This document shows positions 19,172-28,847 of a DNA stretch of 64,000 nucleotides, one piece after another. The DNA lies in NCBI GenBank assembly GCA_001304995.1, contig BBZU01000008.1:55560-119559 (forward strand), in the 5' to 3' direction. Every line of letters starts with the position of its first letter. Positions within the stretch are counted from its first letter, which is position 1. This DNA comes from Clostridia bacterium UC5.1-1D10. GTDB lineage: Bacteria; Bacillota; Clostridia; Lachnospirales; Anaerotignaceae. The position numbers were made by a program, and so were the translations under genes. The notes under the pieces are model-generated. The model was not told where the DNA came from, searched no databases, and saw only the letters and a list, made by a program, of their open reading frames with translations.

Positions 19172-20182
19172 ATGAAAAAACAAATGGCAATACTGACAGC
19201 GGCTGTACTGACTGTATGCTCTACCGTCGGGTGCAGTCAGCAGGAAGCATCCGCAGACTTAACACCTGTTCGGCTCAATGAGGTTGTACATTCCGTATTT
19301 TATGCACCACAATATGTAGCACAGGAATTGGGCTTTTTTGAAGAAGAAGGACTGGATGTGACTGTTTCCGTTGGCAACGGCGCAGATAAATCCATGACTG
19401 CCCTTCTCTCCGACTCTGCGGATATCGCCCTTTTGGGTACTGAAGCCGGGCTCTATGTCTACAATGAAGGCAAAGAAGCCTATCCCAAAGCCTTTGCACA
19501 GCTGACACAAAAAGCAGGGAATTTCCTGGTATCCCGCACACCTTCTCCTGACTTCCAGTGGACTGATCTGGAAGGAAGCGATGTCATTGGCGGCAGATTA
19601 GGCGGCATGCCGGAACTGGTACTGGAATATGTACTGCGGCAGAACGGCATGGAACCTTTCACCGATGTGGAAATTGTCAATAATATTGACTTCACTTCCA
19701 CAGCAGGGGCATTTACCGGCGGCATCGGTGACTACACCGTTGAATTTGAACCTACCGCAACTGCCCTGCAAAACAGCGGTGCTGGGTATATTGTTGCTTC
19801 TCTGGGGGCTGCCTGCGGGGAAATTCCTTATACCGTTTACATGGCAAACGACGCTTATATGCAGGAAAATCCAGAAGTCATCGAAGCCTTTACCCGTGCC
19901 ATCTACCGCGGGCAGCAATGGGTAGATACCCACACAGCGGCGGAAATCGCGGAAGTAATTCTGCCTCAGTTCCCCGATTCTGATCTGGAAACACTCACAT
20001 CCATTCTGGAACGGTATCAGGCACAAGATACATGGAAAACAGACCCCACTTTCTCCAAAGAAAGCTATGAACGCTTGCAAGATATTATGGAACAGGGCGG
20101 CGAACTGGAAAGCAGAGTGCCTTTTGAAAATTTCGTAGACAATTCCATTGCGGAAGAAGTAACGGCAGCTGGTCTTTCCTAA
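19172..20182 (+). CDS. NMT1/THI5-like substrate-binding lipoprotein (orphan)
   Basis: Lipoprotein of 336 residues: signal with lipobox CSTVGCSQQ, then a NMT1/SsuA-like periplasmic-binding fold, with AFYAPQYVAQELGFFEEEGL-like substrate domain start (here VHSVFYAPQYVAQELGFF). It belongs to the nitrate/sulfonate/thiamine-precursor family. ATG 19172 is preceded by AGGGGG. No ABC transporter genes flank it; a complete system with a distantly related binding protein lies at 32-34.4 kb. The ligand cannot be read from sequence. It converges with mgtC over a structured element. Confidence 0.85.
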   Translation: MKKQMAILTAAVLTVCSTVGCSQQEASADLTPVRLNEVVHSVFYAPQYVAQELGFFEEEGLDVTVSVGNGADKSMTALLSDSADIALLGTEAGLYVYNEGKEAYPKAFAQLTQKAGNFLVSRTPSPDFQWTDLEGSDVIGGRLGGMPELVLEYVLRQNGMEPFTDVEIVNNIDFTSTAGAFTGGIGDYTVEFEPTATALQNSGAGYIVASLGAACGEIPYTVYMANDAYMQENPEVIEAFTRAIYRGQQWVDTHTAAEIAEVILPQFPDSDLETLTSILERYQAQDTWKTDPTFSKESYERLQDIMEQGGELESRVPFENFVDNSIAEEVTAAGLS

Positions 20183-20189
20183 GCCTGAA

Positions 20190-20328
20190 CCCTTTATATG
20201 AAAATAAAAAGCTGGAATCCTTACATAAAGATTCCAGCTTTCTTATTTTTCTAGATTTTACAGTTCCGGCAAAAGAAAAAACAATGTTTTCTGAATAGAA
20301 ACCTGCTTTCGAAAATGCCGTTTTTGTT
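20190..20328 (-). repeat. Structured intergenic element, shortened minus-strand copy (includes terminator)
   Basis: Read on the minus strand, this gap carries GAAAACATTGTTTTTTC and then AAAAATAAGAAAGCTGGAAT with a long hairpin, the same order as copies at 5713 and 30204. It lacks the CTTAAGAAA arm. The hairpin AAGCTGGAATC (20209-20219)/GATTCCAGCTT (20230-20240) is also a good two-way terminator for the convergent genes on both sides. Relationship to the full-length copies is inferred from shared blocks. Confidence 0.55.
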
Positions 20329-21021
20329 TTACAAACTAAAACCTTTCACCCGCGGATTTTTGGAAAGCATTTCTGCCAGCTCCGCACAGTTGGCGTCATT
20401 ATCCCTGCTGACTTGAAGGGTTACAGTGATGGTCTGATCGTCCTGTTTTTCCATACGGATGTTATGAATCATAATTTTTCGGATGGCAAGCTCCCGTTTG
20501 ATCAAATCCAAGCCATCTGCCAGTTCTCCGTGAAAGGTGACAGAAATGGTTTCATAAACAGGGCCATCCCATTTTTTCAGCACATTATGCATAATAACCT
20601 GAATCGCGAGTACCAGAATTGTCGTAGAAATCCCCACAACATACAGCCCGCCGCCAATGGCAAGCCCTGCGCCAGCTGTGGTCCAAATGCCTGCGGCTGT
20701 GGTCAGCCCACGAATGGATACACCCCGTACAAAAATGACGCCTGCACCCAGGAAAGAAATCCCGGTAATAACATTGGCAGCAATTCTGGATGCGTCTACG
20801 GTAATGTCCCGATAAGCCAATACGTCAAAAAAGGCATATTTGGATACAATCATCATCATAGAAGCCCCTAAAGCCACCAGAATATGCGTCCGAATACCAG
20901 CTTCCTTTCTTCTTCGGCTACGTTCAAACCCGATCAAACCGCCGCAGATACAGGAGATCACAAGCCGCAATACAAATTCCATTTCCCTTCCAATGGCAAA
21001 AGAAATATATTCCCAGAGCAT
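20329..21021 (-). CDS. MgtC/SapB family membrane protein
   Basis: Membrane protein of 230 residues with four to five predicted helices at the N-terminus, including the family motif GGLIGFERSRRRKEAGIRTH and AGVIFVRG, then a soluble C-terminal ACT-like domain. MgtC proteins are induced by magnesium or phosphate limitation and affect ion and pH homeostasis; most clostridial homologues are uncharacterised. ATG 21021 is chosen for its GGGGTGAG site; an upstream in-frame ATG has none. Ends next to the minus-strand copy of the intergenic element. Confidence 0.85.
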   Translation of the reverse strand: MLWEYISFAIGREMEFVLRLVISCICGGLIGFERSRRRKEAGIRTHILVALGASMMMIVSKYAFFDVLAYRDITVDASRIAANVITGISFLGAGVIFVRGVSIRGLTTAAGIWTTAGAGLAIGGGLYVVGISTTILVLAIQVIMHNVLKKWDGPVYETISVTFHGELADGLDLIKRELAIRKIMIHNIRMEKQDDQTITVTLQVSRDNDANCAELAEMLSKNPRVKGFSL

Positions 21022-21152
21022 ATTCTCACCCCGTTTCAAAAGTCCTGCACTTTATTGTATTGATTATATCAGCTTTTCATGATAAAATCAAATTATATTC
21101 TTTTGTAATTATATAAAATTTTTTTAATATTTTTTGAAGGCAGGTGAGATTT

Positions 21153-22040
21153 ATGATCGACGCAAAATTAACCACATTACTAACACTGATTGAAGCACAA
21201 AGTTATACAAAAGCAGCACAGATGCTTTCTTTGACACAGCCGGCTGTAAGCCAGCACATTCGTGGACTGGAACAGGAATATGGCATCAAAATCTTTTTGA
21301 AAGGCACTAAAGGTATGGTACTGACACCAGAGGGTAAAATTCTGGAAAAATATGCCCGTCGGGAAAAAGCCCTTTACTCCAATCTGCTCAATGATTTTGA
21401 AGCATACCGCAACGGTGTCAATCGGTTTGTCATTGGCATTACCCCTTCTGCGGAAGAAAATATCGTACCTCGTGTCATTGCCACATACTGTAACCAATAT
21501 CCCGATACCAAAATTACCATACTGACAGATACCATTCAAAACATCACCAACAAATTAAAGGCTTATGAAGTAGATATTGCCATTGTGGAAGGACATATTC
21601 CGGACAAGGGACTTTCCTCCATATTATTGGATACAGATTATCTTTGTCTGATTGTATCCCCAGATCATCCCTTTGCAGACCGGAAAGATGTTTCTCTGGA
21701 AGAAGTCAAAAAAGAACGACTCATTGTCCGCCCCAGAGGTGCCGGCACTCGTCATATGTTCGAAACCTATCTGGAAGGCTGTGGGGAAAGCCTGCAAAAT
21801 TTCCATGTCATTTTGGAAATCGACAGCGTTTCTACTATTAAAGATTTGGTACAATCCAATCTGGGGGTTTCTGTTATTGCCCACTCCACCTGTATTTCCG
21901 AGGAACGCAGTGGTCGTCTGAAAGTCATTCCCATCGTCAATTTCCAGACATTCCGCGAAATCAATCTGGTATGTCGGGAAGATTTCAGTCAGAAACAATT
22001 GTTGGATGAGCTTTGTAATATCTATCGCACTTGTATGTAA
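21153..22040 (+). CDS. LysR family transcriptional regulator (likely regulates the adjacent YeiH-type exporter)
   Basis: DNA-binding regulator of 295 residues with an N-terminal winged helix-turn-helix (YTKAAQMLSLTQPAVSQHI) and a LysR substrate-binding domain. ATG 21153 follows AGGTGAG by five bases. It precedes, on the same strand, a UPF0324/YeiH exporter gene, as in the yeiE-yeiH pairing known in enterobacteria, so it probably controls it. A strong hairpin terminator separates the two genes; a 14-bp palindrome in the exporter promoter is the candidate operator. The effector is unknown. Confidence 0.88.
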   Translation: MIDAKLTTLLTLIEAQSYTKAAQMLSLTQPAVSQHIRGLEQEYGIKIFLKGTKGMVLTPEGKILEKYARREKALYSNLLNDFEAYRNGVNRFVIGITPSAEENIVPRVIATYCNQYPDTKITILTDTIQNITNKLKAYEVDIAIVEGHIPDKGLSSILLDTDYLCLIVSPDHPFADRKDVSLEEVKKERLIVRPRGAGTRHMFETYLEGCGESLQNFHVILEIDSVSTIKDLVQSNLGVSVIAHSTCISEERSGRLKVIPIVNFQTFREINLVCREDFSQKQLLDELCNIYRTCM

Positions 22041-22062
22041 AAAACAAGTAAAAATTTCCGCC

Positions 22063-22094
22063 AAAAAAGACATTTTTTCCAAATGTCTTTTTTT
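22063..22094 (+). terminator. Terminator after the LysR gene
   Basis: AAAAAAGACATTT / AAATGTCTTTTTTT hairpin followed by a T run, 22 bp past the stop codon. Confidence 0.8.
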
Positions 22095-22126
22095 GTTTTG
22101 TCAATAATTTTATATTATCGTTAAAT

Positions 22127-22168
22127 AATTATTAATAATTTTTCATTATTGTTATTTTATGTTATACT
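22127..22168 (+). promoter_or_regulatory. Promoter and candidate LysR operator for the YeiH-type exporter
   Basis: A 14-bp perfect palindrome AATTATTAATAATT (22127-22140) abuts a promoter with -35 TTTTCA (22140-22145), 17-bp spacer and -10 TATACT (22163-22168). Position over the -35 fits a LysR activation site; the assignment is inferred. Confidence 0.5.
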
Positions 22169-22222
22169 AAACACAACAAAAAGATTGGTTGAATTTTCCA
22201 GAATAAAAAAGGAGTTGCGATT

Positions 22223-23244
22223 ATGTTACAAGTAAAAGAAAAATTTCCCGGCGTACTGTTATGTTTTCTGCTTGCACTGCCATGCTGGTGGCTAGGGCAT
22301 AAGTTTCCTGTCATAGGTGCTCCCGTTTTTGCCATCGTTCTTGGGATGATCCTCACACAGATCTTCCGCCAGAAAGGGATGTTTCAGAAAGGCATTCAAT
22401 ACACATCCAAAAAGATTCTGCAGTATGCAGTTATTCTGCTTGGTTTCGGACTGAATCTGTCTGAGATCGCAATGGTTGGCGCAACTTCTTTGCCCATCAT
22501 CGTATCCACTATTGCCACATCCCTCATCGTATCTTATGTCCTGCATCGCTTGATGCATATGGATGAAAACAGCTCCATTCTGATTGGCGTTGGTTCCTCC
22601 ATCTGCGGCGGTTCTGCCATTGCGGCAACAGCTCCTGTCATTGATGCCAACGACGAAGAAATCGCACAGGCAATTTCCGTTATCTTCCTGTTCAACGTAC
22701 TGGCTGCCCTGATCTTCCCCTCTCTGGGCGGCGCACTGGGCCTGACAAACGAAGGCTTCGGACTTTTCGCAGGAACTGCTGTCAACGATACTTCTTCCGT
22801 AACTGCAGCAGCTGCTGCATGGGATGGCATGCACCCCGGTGCAAACACATTGGAAATTGCAACCATTGTAAAACTGACTCGTACACTGGCAATCATTCCT
22901 ATCACACTGTTCTTGGCAGTATATAAAGCAAGAAGCAAAAAACAGAGGCTTATGGCGGTTCTTATGAATTGAAAAAGATCTTCCCCTTCTTCATTCTCTT
23001 TTTCGTCCTTGCCTCCATCATCACCACACTGTGCACCATGGGCGGTGTAGACAGCAGTGTTTTCAATCCTTTGAAAACATTATCCAAATTCTTTATCGTC
23101 ATGGCAATGATGGCCATCGGTTTCAACACCGATATCGTAAAACTTGTAAAATCCGGCGGAAAACCCATCTTCATGGGTCTGTGCTGCTGGATCAGCATCT
23201 CCTTGGTAAGTCTGGGAATGCAGATGGCTTTAGGCTTACACTAA
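22223..23244 (+). CDS. YeiH/UPF0324 family putative sulfate/sulfonate exporter (one frameshift)
   Basis: Integral membrane protein of about 340 residues, 9-10 helices. The first 250 residues contain [17 protein letters not shown] and [18 protein letters not shown] motifs (here [16 protein letters not shown]), typical of the UPF0324 family. The open frame ends early after the A run at 22937-22942 (six); seven restores [19 protein letters not shown] and the last two helices, ending at 23244. Good GGAG-like site before ATG 22223. Some family members export sulfate-derived compounds such as sulfoacetate; substrate here is unknown. Confidence 0.82.
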
Positions 23245-23267
23245 TCCCTCTTATTCTCCTATTAAAT

Positions 23268-23311
23268 AAAAAAGAAAGATTCCGGCAAATTGTCGGAATC
23301 TTTCTTTTTTT
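23268..23311. terminator. Bidirectional terminator between the exporter and spoIVA
   Basis: AAAAAGAAAGATTCCG/CGGAATCTTTCTTTTT, a 16-bp perfect stem with A and T tails on both sides, between two convergent genes. It overlaps the last bases of spoIVA. Confidence 0.9.
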
Positions 23312-24788
23312 ATAAAATAATACAAATCAGTCCGCCGCTGCCTTCATTGACGATCTTTTGCAGGGTTTCCTGTAATTTCATCTGGGCATCTTCTGGCATA
23401 CGATAAATTTTGTTCTGCATGCCGTCATTGACCATAGCACTCAATGTGCGCCCAAAGATATTCAAATCCCAGATTTTTTCCGGTTCTGATTCATAATCCG
23501 CAATGAGTTTATCAATAAATTCATGGGACTGTTCTTCATTGCCAATAATAGGAGAAACTTCTGTTTCCACATCGGCTTTGATCATATGGATGGATTCCCC
23601 TTTGGCACGAAGTTTGATACCATAACGATTGCCCTGTTTGAATACTTCCGGTTTTTCCAGTGTAATTTCTTCAAATGCCGGTGTCACCACGCCATAACCT
23701 TTCCGCCGTACATCTCCCAATGCGCCGGAAATCTTATCGTATTCCTTTTTCACCTGAGAAAGGAGCTTGATGGTTTCCACCAATGAATAATCGTTTTCAA
23801 TGGGTAAATCCACTGTTTCACTGAGGATTTCATAAAACAATCCATCGCAGAAATTCAATCCAATATCCGCCGCGCCTTCTCCCGGCAGCATATGTTCTGT
23901 GTGGGCATTTTTCAGATGTTCCGCTTCAGACAATCCTGTCAGTGCCGGCTCCACATCTTCCAACCGCTCTGTCTGTGTCATAAGTTTTTTCAGGGCTTCA
24001 ATCATTTCCTGTTTCAGCCAATGGTCATCCTCCAATGTTTCCACCCATCCGGGGCAATAAAAACGCAGTTCTTTCAAAGGGAAACGGTAGAGGATTTTTT
24101 CCAGAATATTGCGAATATCCTCTGCTTTCAGTTGAGCCACATTCACTGCCAGCACAGGCACGCCATACTGTTCTTCCATTTCTTCCCGCAGACTGCGAGC
24201 TTCTTCTCCATAAGGCATAGCAGTGTTCAGCAGTACCACAAAGGGTTTTCCCATCGCCTGTAATTCTTTGATAACACGGGCTTCCGCTTCCAGATAGTTT
24301 TCTCGATCCAATTCCGTTACACTGCCGTCTGTGGTCACCACAATACCTACGGTAGAATGATCCGTAATGACTTTTTTCGTTCCCGCTTCTGCCGCTTCCA
24401 CAAAGGGCATGGGTTCTTCTGACCATGGGGTATGTACCATACGGGGCATTTCCCCATCCATATGCCCTTCCGCTTCTGGCACCAGATAGCCTACACAGTC
24501 AATCATCCGCACCCGAAAATCTGTATTCTCTCCCAGAGAAATTTCCACTGCTTCATTGGGCACAAATTTGGGCTCTGTGGTCATGATGGTTCTGCCGGAA
24601 GCAGACTGGGGCAATTCATCTTTTGCCCGTTCCCGAATATAATTGTTTTCGATGTTTGGCAGCACCAGCAAATCCATAAACCGTTTGATGAATGTGGATT
24701 TTCCTGTACGCACAGGTCCAACTACACCAATATAAATGTCACCATTTGTCCTTTCCGCAATGTCGCGGTAAATATCATAAGCTCCCAT
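23310..24788 (-). CDS. spoIVA: Stage IV sporulation protein A (spore coat morphogenetic ATPase)
   Basis: Mother-cell ATPase of 492 residues that polymerises on the forespore surface to build the basement layer of the coat. The N-terminal TRAFAC-type ATPase domain has Walker A GPVRTGKST at about residues 23-31 and DHSTVGIVVTTDGSV; the conserved C-terminus ends near SGGLICIIL. Length equals that of Bacillus SpoIVA. Start at 24788 has ACAGGAGGGA; the longer frame lacks homology. This is direct evidence that the organism has the sporulation programme. Confidence 0.97.
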   Translation of the reverse strand: MGAYDIYRDIAERTNGDIYIGVVGPVRTGKSTFIKRFMDLLVLPNIENNYIRERAKDELPQSASGRTIMTTEPKFVPNEAVEISLGENTDFRVRMIDCVGYLVPEAEGHMDGEMPRMVHTPWSEEPMPFVEAAEAGTKKVITDHSTVGIVVTTDGSVTELDRENYLEAEARVIKELQAMGKPFVVLLNTAMPYGEEARSLREEMEEQYGVPVLAVNVAQLKAEDIRNILEKILYRFPLKELRFYCPGWVETLEDDHWLKQEMIEALKKLMTQTERLEDVEPALTGLSEAEHLKNAHTEHMLPGEGAADIGLNFCDGLFYEILSETVDLPIENDYSLVETIKLLSQVKKEYDKISGALGDVRRKGYGVVTPAFEEITLEKPEVFKQGNRYGIKLRAKGESIHMIKADVETEVSPIIGNEEQSHEFIDKLIADYESEPEKIWDLNIFGRTLSAMVNDGMQNKIYRMPEDAQMKLQETLQKIVNEGSGGLICIIL

Positions 24789-24862
24789 TTTCTTCCCTCC
24801 TGTAAAATCGTATCCATACAATACAATTTATGGAGTGGAAATGCAGAATAGAACCATTGGGT

Positions 24863-25429
24863 CTATTTTGTTTTTTCTAAAACCATTGCTCTTGCAAACA
24901 GTTCCCCAGAAAACAGATTGCTGACCATTTTCACCATGGGCGTGGGGTCTTTTTCCGTATCACTCTTCGCCCAGTCCAATACTCCGCCGGTCAGTCCATA
25001 GGCATAAAATCTGGAAATCCATTTTAATTCTTGTTGGGAAAAATTTCTGGATGGATTGGATTCCACAAGCATTTTCTTTGCCAGATTTTCGTAAAACTCC
25101 ATCAAACATTCTATGAAACTGTTCTGGCCATGAAATCGCAGGATGTTCACATAAAATTTCCGGTTCTCCTGCATATAATGACATAACGCCAGCAGACCTT
25201 CTTCCCAATGGTTTATGGAAAACGATTCCTCTAAAATGGGTGTAATTTCCGTATAAAAAATCCAATGAATCACATCAAATTTATCTTTGAAATGATAATA
25301 AAAGGTATTTCTGCTGATTTGGCACTGTTTGCAGATTTCTCCCACAGAAAGTTCCCCAAAAGAGACCGTCTCCAGCAATTTCTTAACACCTTTCGCAATC
25401 ATGCACTTCGTTCTGGTTGACTTAGGCAT
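24863..25429 (-). CDS. TetR/AcrR family transcriptional regulator
   Basis: Regulator of 188 residues. The N-terminal helix-turn-helix is at about residues 25-45 (VGEICKQCQISRNTFYYHF), a TetR signature; the C-terminal helical part resembles the DhaS/TetR_C_8 group. It is divergent from the radical SAM gene at 25709 with a 280-bp gap containing repeated TGTCC half-sites, so it probably controls that gene and possibly the His-rich gene that follows. Ligand unknown. Confidence 0.85.
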   Translation of the reverse strand: MPKSTRTKCMIAKGVKKLLETVSFGELSVGEICKQCQISRNTFYYHFKDKFDVIHWIFYTEITPILEESFSINHWEEGLLALCHYMQENRKFYVNILRFHGQNSFIECLMEFYENLAKKMLVESNPSRNFSQQELKWISRFYAYGLTGGVLDWAKSDTEKDPTPMVKMVSNLFSGELFARAMVLEKTK

Positions 25430-25594
25430 AGAACTCCTCCTTTCTTTTTTGATATTATTTTATCATTCTTATGTCCACTAATCAATACAAAGCAATCACC
25501 TGATTTTTTCTATCCTAATTATCTTCTTTTGAAAAAACCACATAGAAATATGCTGTCAGCAAAGACAACAAAACATTGTTTTTGTATAAATTTA

Positions 25595-25645
25595 GGACAA
25601 AAACACAAAAGTGTCCAATGAAAATAAATTCCTTTTTGCTATACT
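25595..25645 (+). promoter_or_regulatory. Candidate TetR operator and promoter for the radical SAM gene
   Basis: Inverted half-sites GGACA (25595-25599) and TGTCC (25612-25616) precede a -10 box TATACT (25640-25645); no good -35 is seen at 17 bp. A further TGTCC occurs at 25472-25476 on the regulator's side. Function is inferred from position. Confidence 0.4.
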
Positions 25646-25708
25646 GTAAAAGAAAAGATAGATAGAAAAATAACAAATGCAACCGCAAAAGAAAAGAGGT
25701 TATCCGTT

Positions 25709-27083
25709 ATGCGTATTACAGAAAAAGCAAAAAATGCCGCTTTACAGACTGCCATCGGGCAGGGTCTGCATTATCTGGAAAAGGATCCCGAAACAAATAT
25801 CCCAAAACTGATGCATTTAATTGATAAATTGACGCCGGACGACTGGTACCGTGCCCAGCGGGATGCTTTCCGCAATGTCATCGAATCCAAAAGCCATTGG
25901 TATGACCTGATTTTGAAAGTATATGATCTGGATGCTGGTGTGCGGCAGACATTTTTCCAAAACTTTATTATGAATGCCGCTCTTTTGGGCAGTGCAACCC
26001 AGGAAGAAGTTTCTGAACGGGAAGACTGTAATGTGCCTTGGGCAATTCTGTTAGACCCTACATCTGCCTGCAACATGCACTGTATCGGATGCTGGGCTGC
26101 GGAATACGGGAACCGTCTGAATCTGACTTTCGACGAATTGGACAACATTGTTACCCAGGGGAAAGCGTTAGGCACTCATATGTACATCTTTACTGGCGGT
26201 GAACCCCTGGTACGTAAAAAAGACGTCATTGCCCTTTGCGAAAAACATTCCGACTGTGAATTTCTTTCTTTCACAAACGGTACCCTCATTGACGAAACGT
26301 TCTGTCAAGATATGCTGCGGGTGAAAAAACTTTGTACCTGCCATCAGTCTGGAGGGCTTTGCCGAAGCTAACGACAGCCGCAGAGGCGAAGGTACTTTTG
26401 AGAAAGTTAAAGCAGCCATGGCATTGCTGAAATCCCACAAACTGCCTTTCGGCATTTCTACTTGCTACACCAGCAAAAACTATAACGATATTTGCAGTGA
26501 AGCATTTTATGATATGATTATCGAAGCAGGTGCCCTTTTTGTATGGTTTTTCCATTACATGCCTGTGGGCAGCGGCGCTGTGCCCGAACTTCTGCCTACA
26601 CCAGAACAGCGTGCAGAAGTTTACCATCGTATTCGGAATTTCCGTCAGAGCAAACCTATTTTTGCCATGGATTTCCAGAACGACGGCCAGTATGTAGGCG
26701 GCTGTATTGCCGGCGGACGTCGTTATATGCATATCAACGCCAGAGGCGATGTGGAACCTTGCGTATTCATTCATTATTCCAACTGCAACATCCGCAACTG
26801 CACATTGCTGGAAGCTCTGAAATCCCCTATTTTCATGGCTTACCACAGACAGCAGCCTTTCAATGAAAATATGCTCCAGCCTTGTCCTATGCTGGAAAAT
26901 CCAGAAAAACTCCGTACCATTGTCAAAGAGACCGGAGCGGTGTCCACTGACTACGAATCCCCCGAAGATGTGGATACCCTGTGTGACCGCACAACACCTT
27001 ACGCAAAGAACTGGCAGCCTACTGCCGATGCTTTGTGGAAAGCACAATGCGAAACATGTGCCCATCACAACGATTGTAAATAA
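25709..27083 (+). CDS. Radical SAM enzyme of unknown substrate (one frameshift)
   Basis: About 457 residues after repair. An alpha-helical N-terminal part (1-110) precedes the radical SAM core with CNMHCIGCW at about residue 120 and the GGEP motif (YIFTGGEPLVRKKD). The C-terminal third has several Cys (PCVFIHYSNCNIRNC, PCPMLENP, CETCAHHNDC) that could hold a SPASM-like auxiliary cluster. The frame breaks at the six-A run 26324-26329; five restores VKNFVPAISLEGFAEANDS. RBS AGAGGTTA precedes ATG 25709. It is divergent from a TetR gene and followed by a terminator. No precursor peptide gene is seen, so it may modify a small molecule, tRNA or a distant peptide. Confidence 0.8.
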
Positions 27084-27116
27084 CCCCTACTGGCTCTATT
27101 TGGGGCGCCATTTTGC

Positions 27117-27153
27117 AAACAGCGAAGAATCAGCCATGATTTTTCGCTGTTTT
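27117..27153 (+). terminator. Terminator after the radical SAM gene
   Basis: AAACAGCGAAGAA/TTTTTCGCTGTTT stem with a 10-base loop and T tail, 33 bp past the stop. Confidence 0.8.
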
Positions 27154-27178
27154 CTTGTGTTTTAAAAGAAATGCGGAC

Positions 27179-27207
27179 TTGTACTCTTTTTCAGTTTCCT
27201 TTATAAT
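27179..27207 (+). promoter_or_regulatory. Promoter for the His-rich protein gene
   Basis: TTGTAC, 17-bp spacer, TATAAT, followed 35 bp on by a TTG start with AAGGAG. Confidence 0.65.
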
Positions 27208-27241
27208 GAAATGCGATATGAAAAGAAAGGAGTCCTGCCCT

Positions 27242-28830
27242 TTGCAGACAACAGCTTTGGAAGAAAAAATCAAACAACTTTCCGCAGATTATATTTATGA
27301 ACAGGCAGTCGGCAGTTTACTGCTGATGCTCATGAGCGCCATGGAAGATGTGGAAAAAGGCGATGCGCCTTTGCCTTACACCATACATGAAGATTTGCTG
27401 GCTATCAAAAAAGACATCCGTTCCTACCTTCTGTCTCTGGAAGACCTTCTGGAAGGCGAACAGGAAAACCGCGCAGCTGCTCTGGAAGCCTGCATGGCAA
27501 AAAAGAAGAACTGTTATCCATCTATGAAACCGTTTACAGCTACTTCTCCCAGTGGAATCTCTATTCCACACTGGTCAGCGATCAGGTTGCCCTGCGCAAA
27601 TATAAAGAAGAAGGCATTGAAGTAGAAAAAATCGACTGGTCTTTGTTCTTTGCGGACTGCCACGCTTTTATGGAAAGCGGCAACAACCTGTTGGAACAGA
27701 AAAACTACATGGGCCAGATTTTGAAATGCCTGCCTTTGCATATGGCGCGTGATAAATATTACGACACCATCACCCAGAGTCTGGAAGCAGCCTTTGCAGG
27801 TGAAAGCAAAGAATTTATTGAAAAATCCCTTCGCGCTTTTGAAGGCTTCTGCTGCCCCGAAACCAATCCCCTGTATGGCAAATACTTCGGCGAAGTTGCC
27901 ACATGGCTGGGCGAAAAACGCATGCTCATGCCTCATAAAATGGAAGATGAGGAACTGAGCAATCTTTACGAAGATTTGAAAGTGGTTCTGGAAAGTTTGC
28001 AGGATGTGGAAGAATATTTCTCCTGTATCCTTCATGACTTGAACTCTCTGATTCTGCTGTTCTACCTGACATACAGCTTTACAGACCTGACAGAAAGCAA
28101 CGCTACATACAGCGACCTGTATCATACCGTCTGCGAATTTTTGACAGGCGAACTGGATGAAACCGAACGGGAAGCTTATCTGGATACTCTGAACGAACAG
28201 CTGGAACAGGCCGTAGAACCTGTTATTGACAAAGCAAACGCCATTGGCAAAGAAGAATACGAACTTTTGCAGAAGGTGAATACATTTGCTGACTTCGCAG
28301 AAGACACCCAGAAAGTCCTCATGACAGAAGATTTCATTCGGGAATGCTTCTTCGGCGATCTCAATGACGAATTATTCCAGTTCCATCTGCCGGAAGATCT
28401 GCCCGTGGCAACAGAAGAAGAAAAGAAAGAACTCTTTGCTGATTTTATCCAGAAAACACGCAGTTCTCTGGAAACACTGCCTGTGCAGACAAGAAAAATC
28501 GCAATGCAGACTTTGATGGGCGCACTGCCTCCTATTTACAGTGTATCTGAAGTCATGGAAATGGTTACAAACGCCATCGACTCCGCTTCTTCTCTGGAAC
28601 AGAAAGCACTGATCGTAGACAAAGTGGGTATGGTATTCCAGGATAACCATTATCAGTCCCTGACAGAACACGCTCATGAACATCATCACGATCACGACTG
28701 CGGATGCGGACACGACCACGAACATCATCACCATGACCATGATTGTGGTTGTGGACATGACCACCACGAACATCATCACCACGATCATGACTGTGGTTGC
28801 GGACATGACCACCATCATAACCACCACTGA
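27242..28830 (+). CDS. Unknown acidic helical protein with His/Cys/Asp-rich metal-binding tail (one frameshift)
   Basis: I do not recognise this family. After repair it has about 529 residues: a cytoplasmic, acidic, almost wholly alpha-helical body (1-478; Glu/Leu/Tyr rich, no signal or membrane segment) and a C-terminal 51-residue tail of three units with the pattern HEHHHHDHDCGCGHDH. The tail should bind Zn, Ni, Co or Cu. The frame breaks at the A run 27499-27504; seven would give AKKEELLSIYETVYSYF. The start is TTG 27242, nine bases after AAGGAG; an ATG at 27218 has no site. It has its own promoter and is followed 17 bp on by a VOC-family gene. Could be a metal store or chaperone; no evidence picks one. 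Confidence 0.75.
28675..28827 (+). repeat. Tandem repeat coding the His/Cys-rich tail
   Basis: Three near-identical 42-48 bp units that encode HEHHHHDHDCGCGHDH, differing mainly at third codon positions (e.g. GGATGCGGA versus GGTTGTGGA). The synonymous changes argue that protein sequence is under selection, not a recent DNA slippage product. Confidence 0.9.
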
Positions 28831-28847
28831 TACAAAGGAGGAAAAAC

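Noticed and set aside
28372..28827. Met/Val-rich open frame opposite the His-rich repeat
   Set aside because: It only reflects reverse reading of the His/Asp codons.
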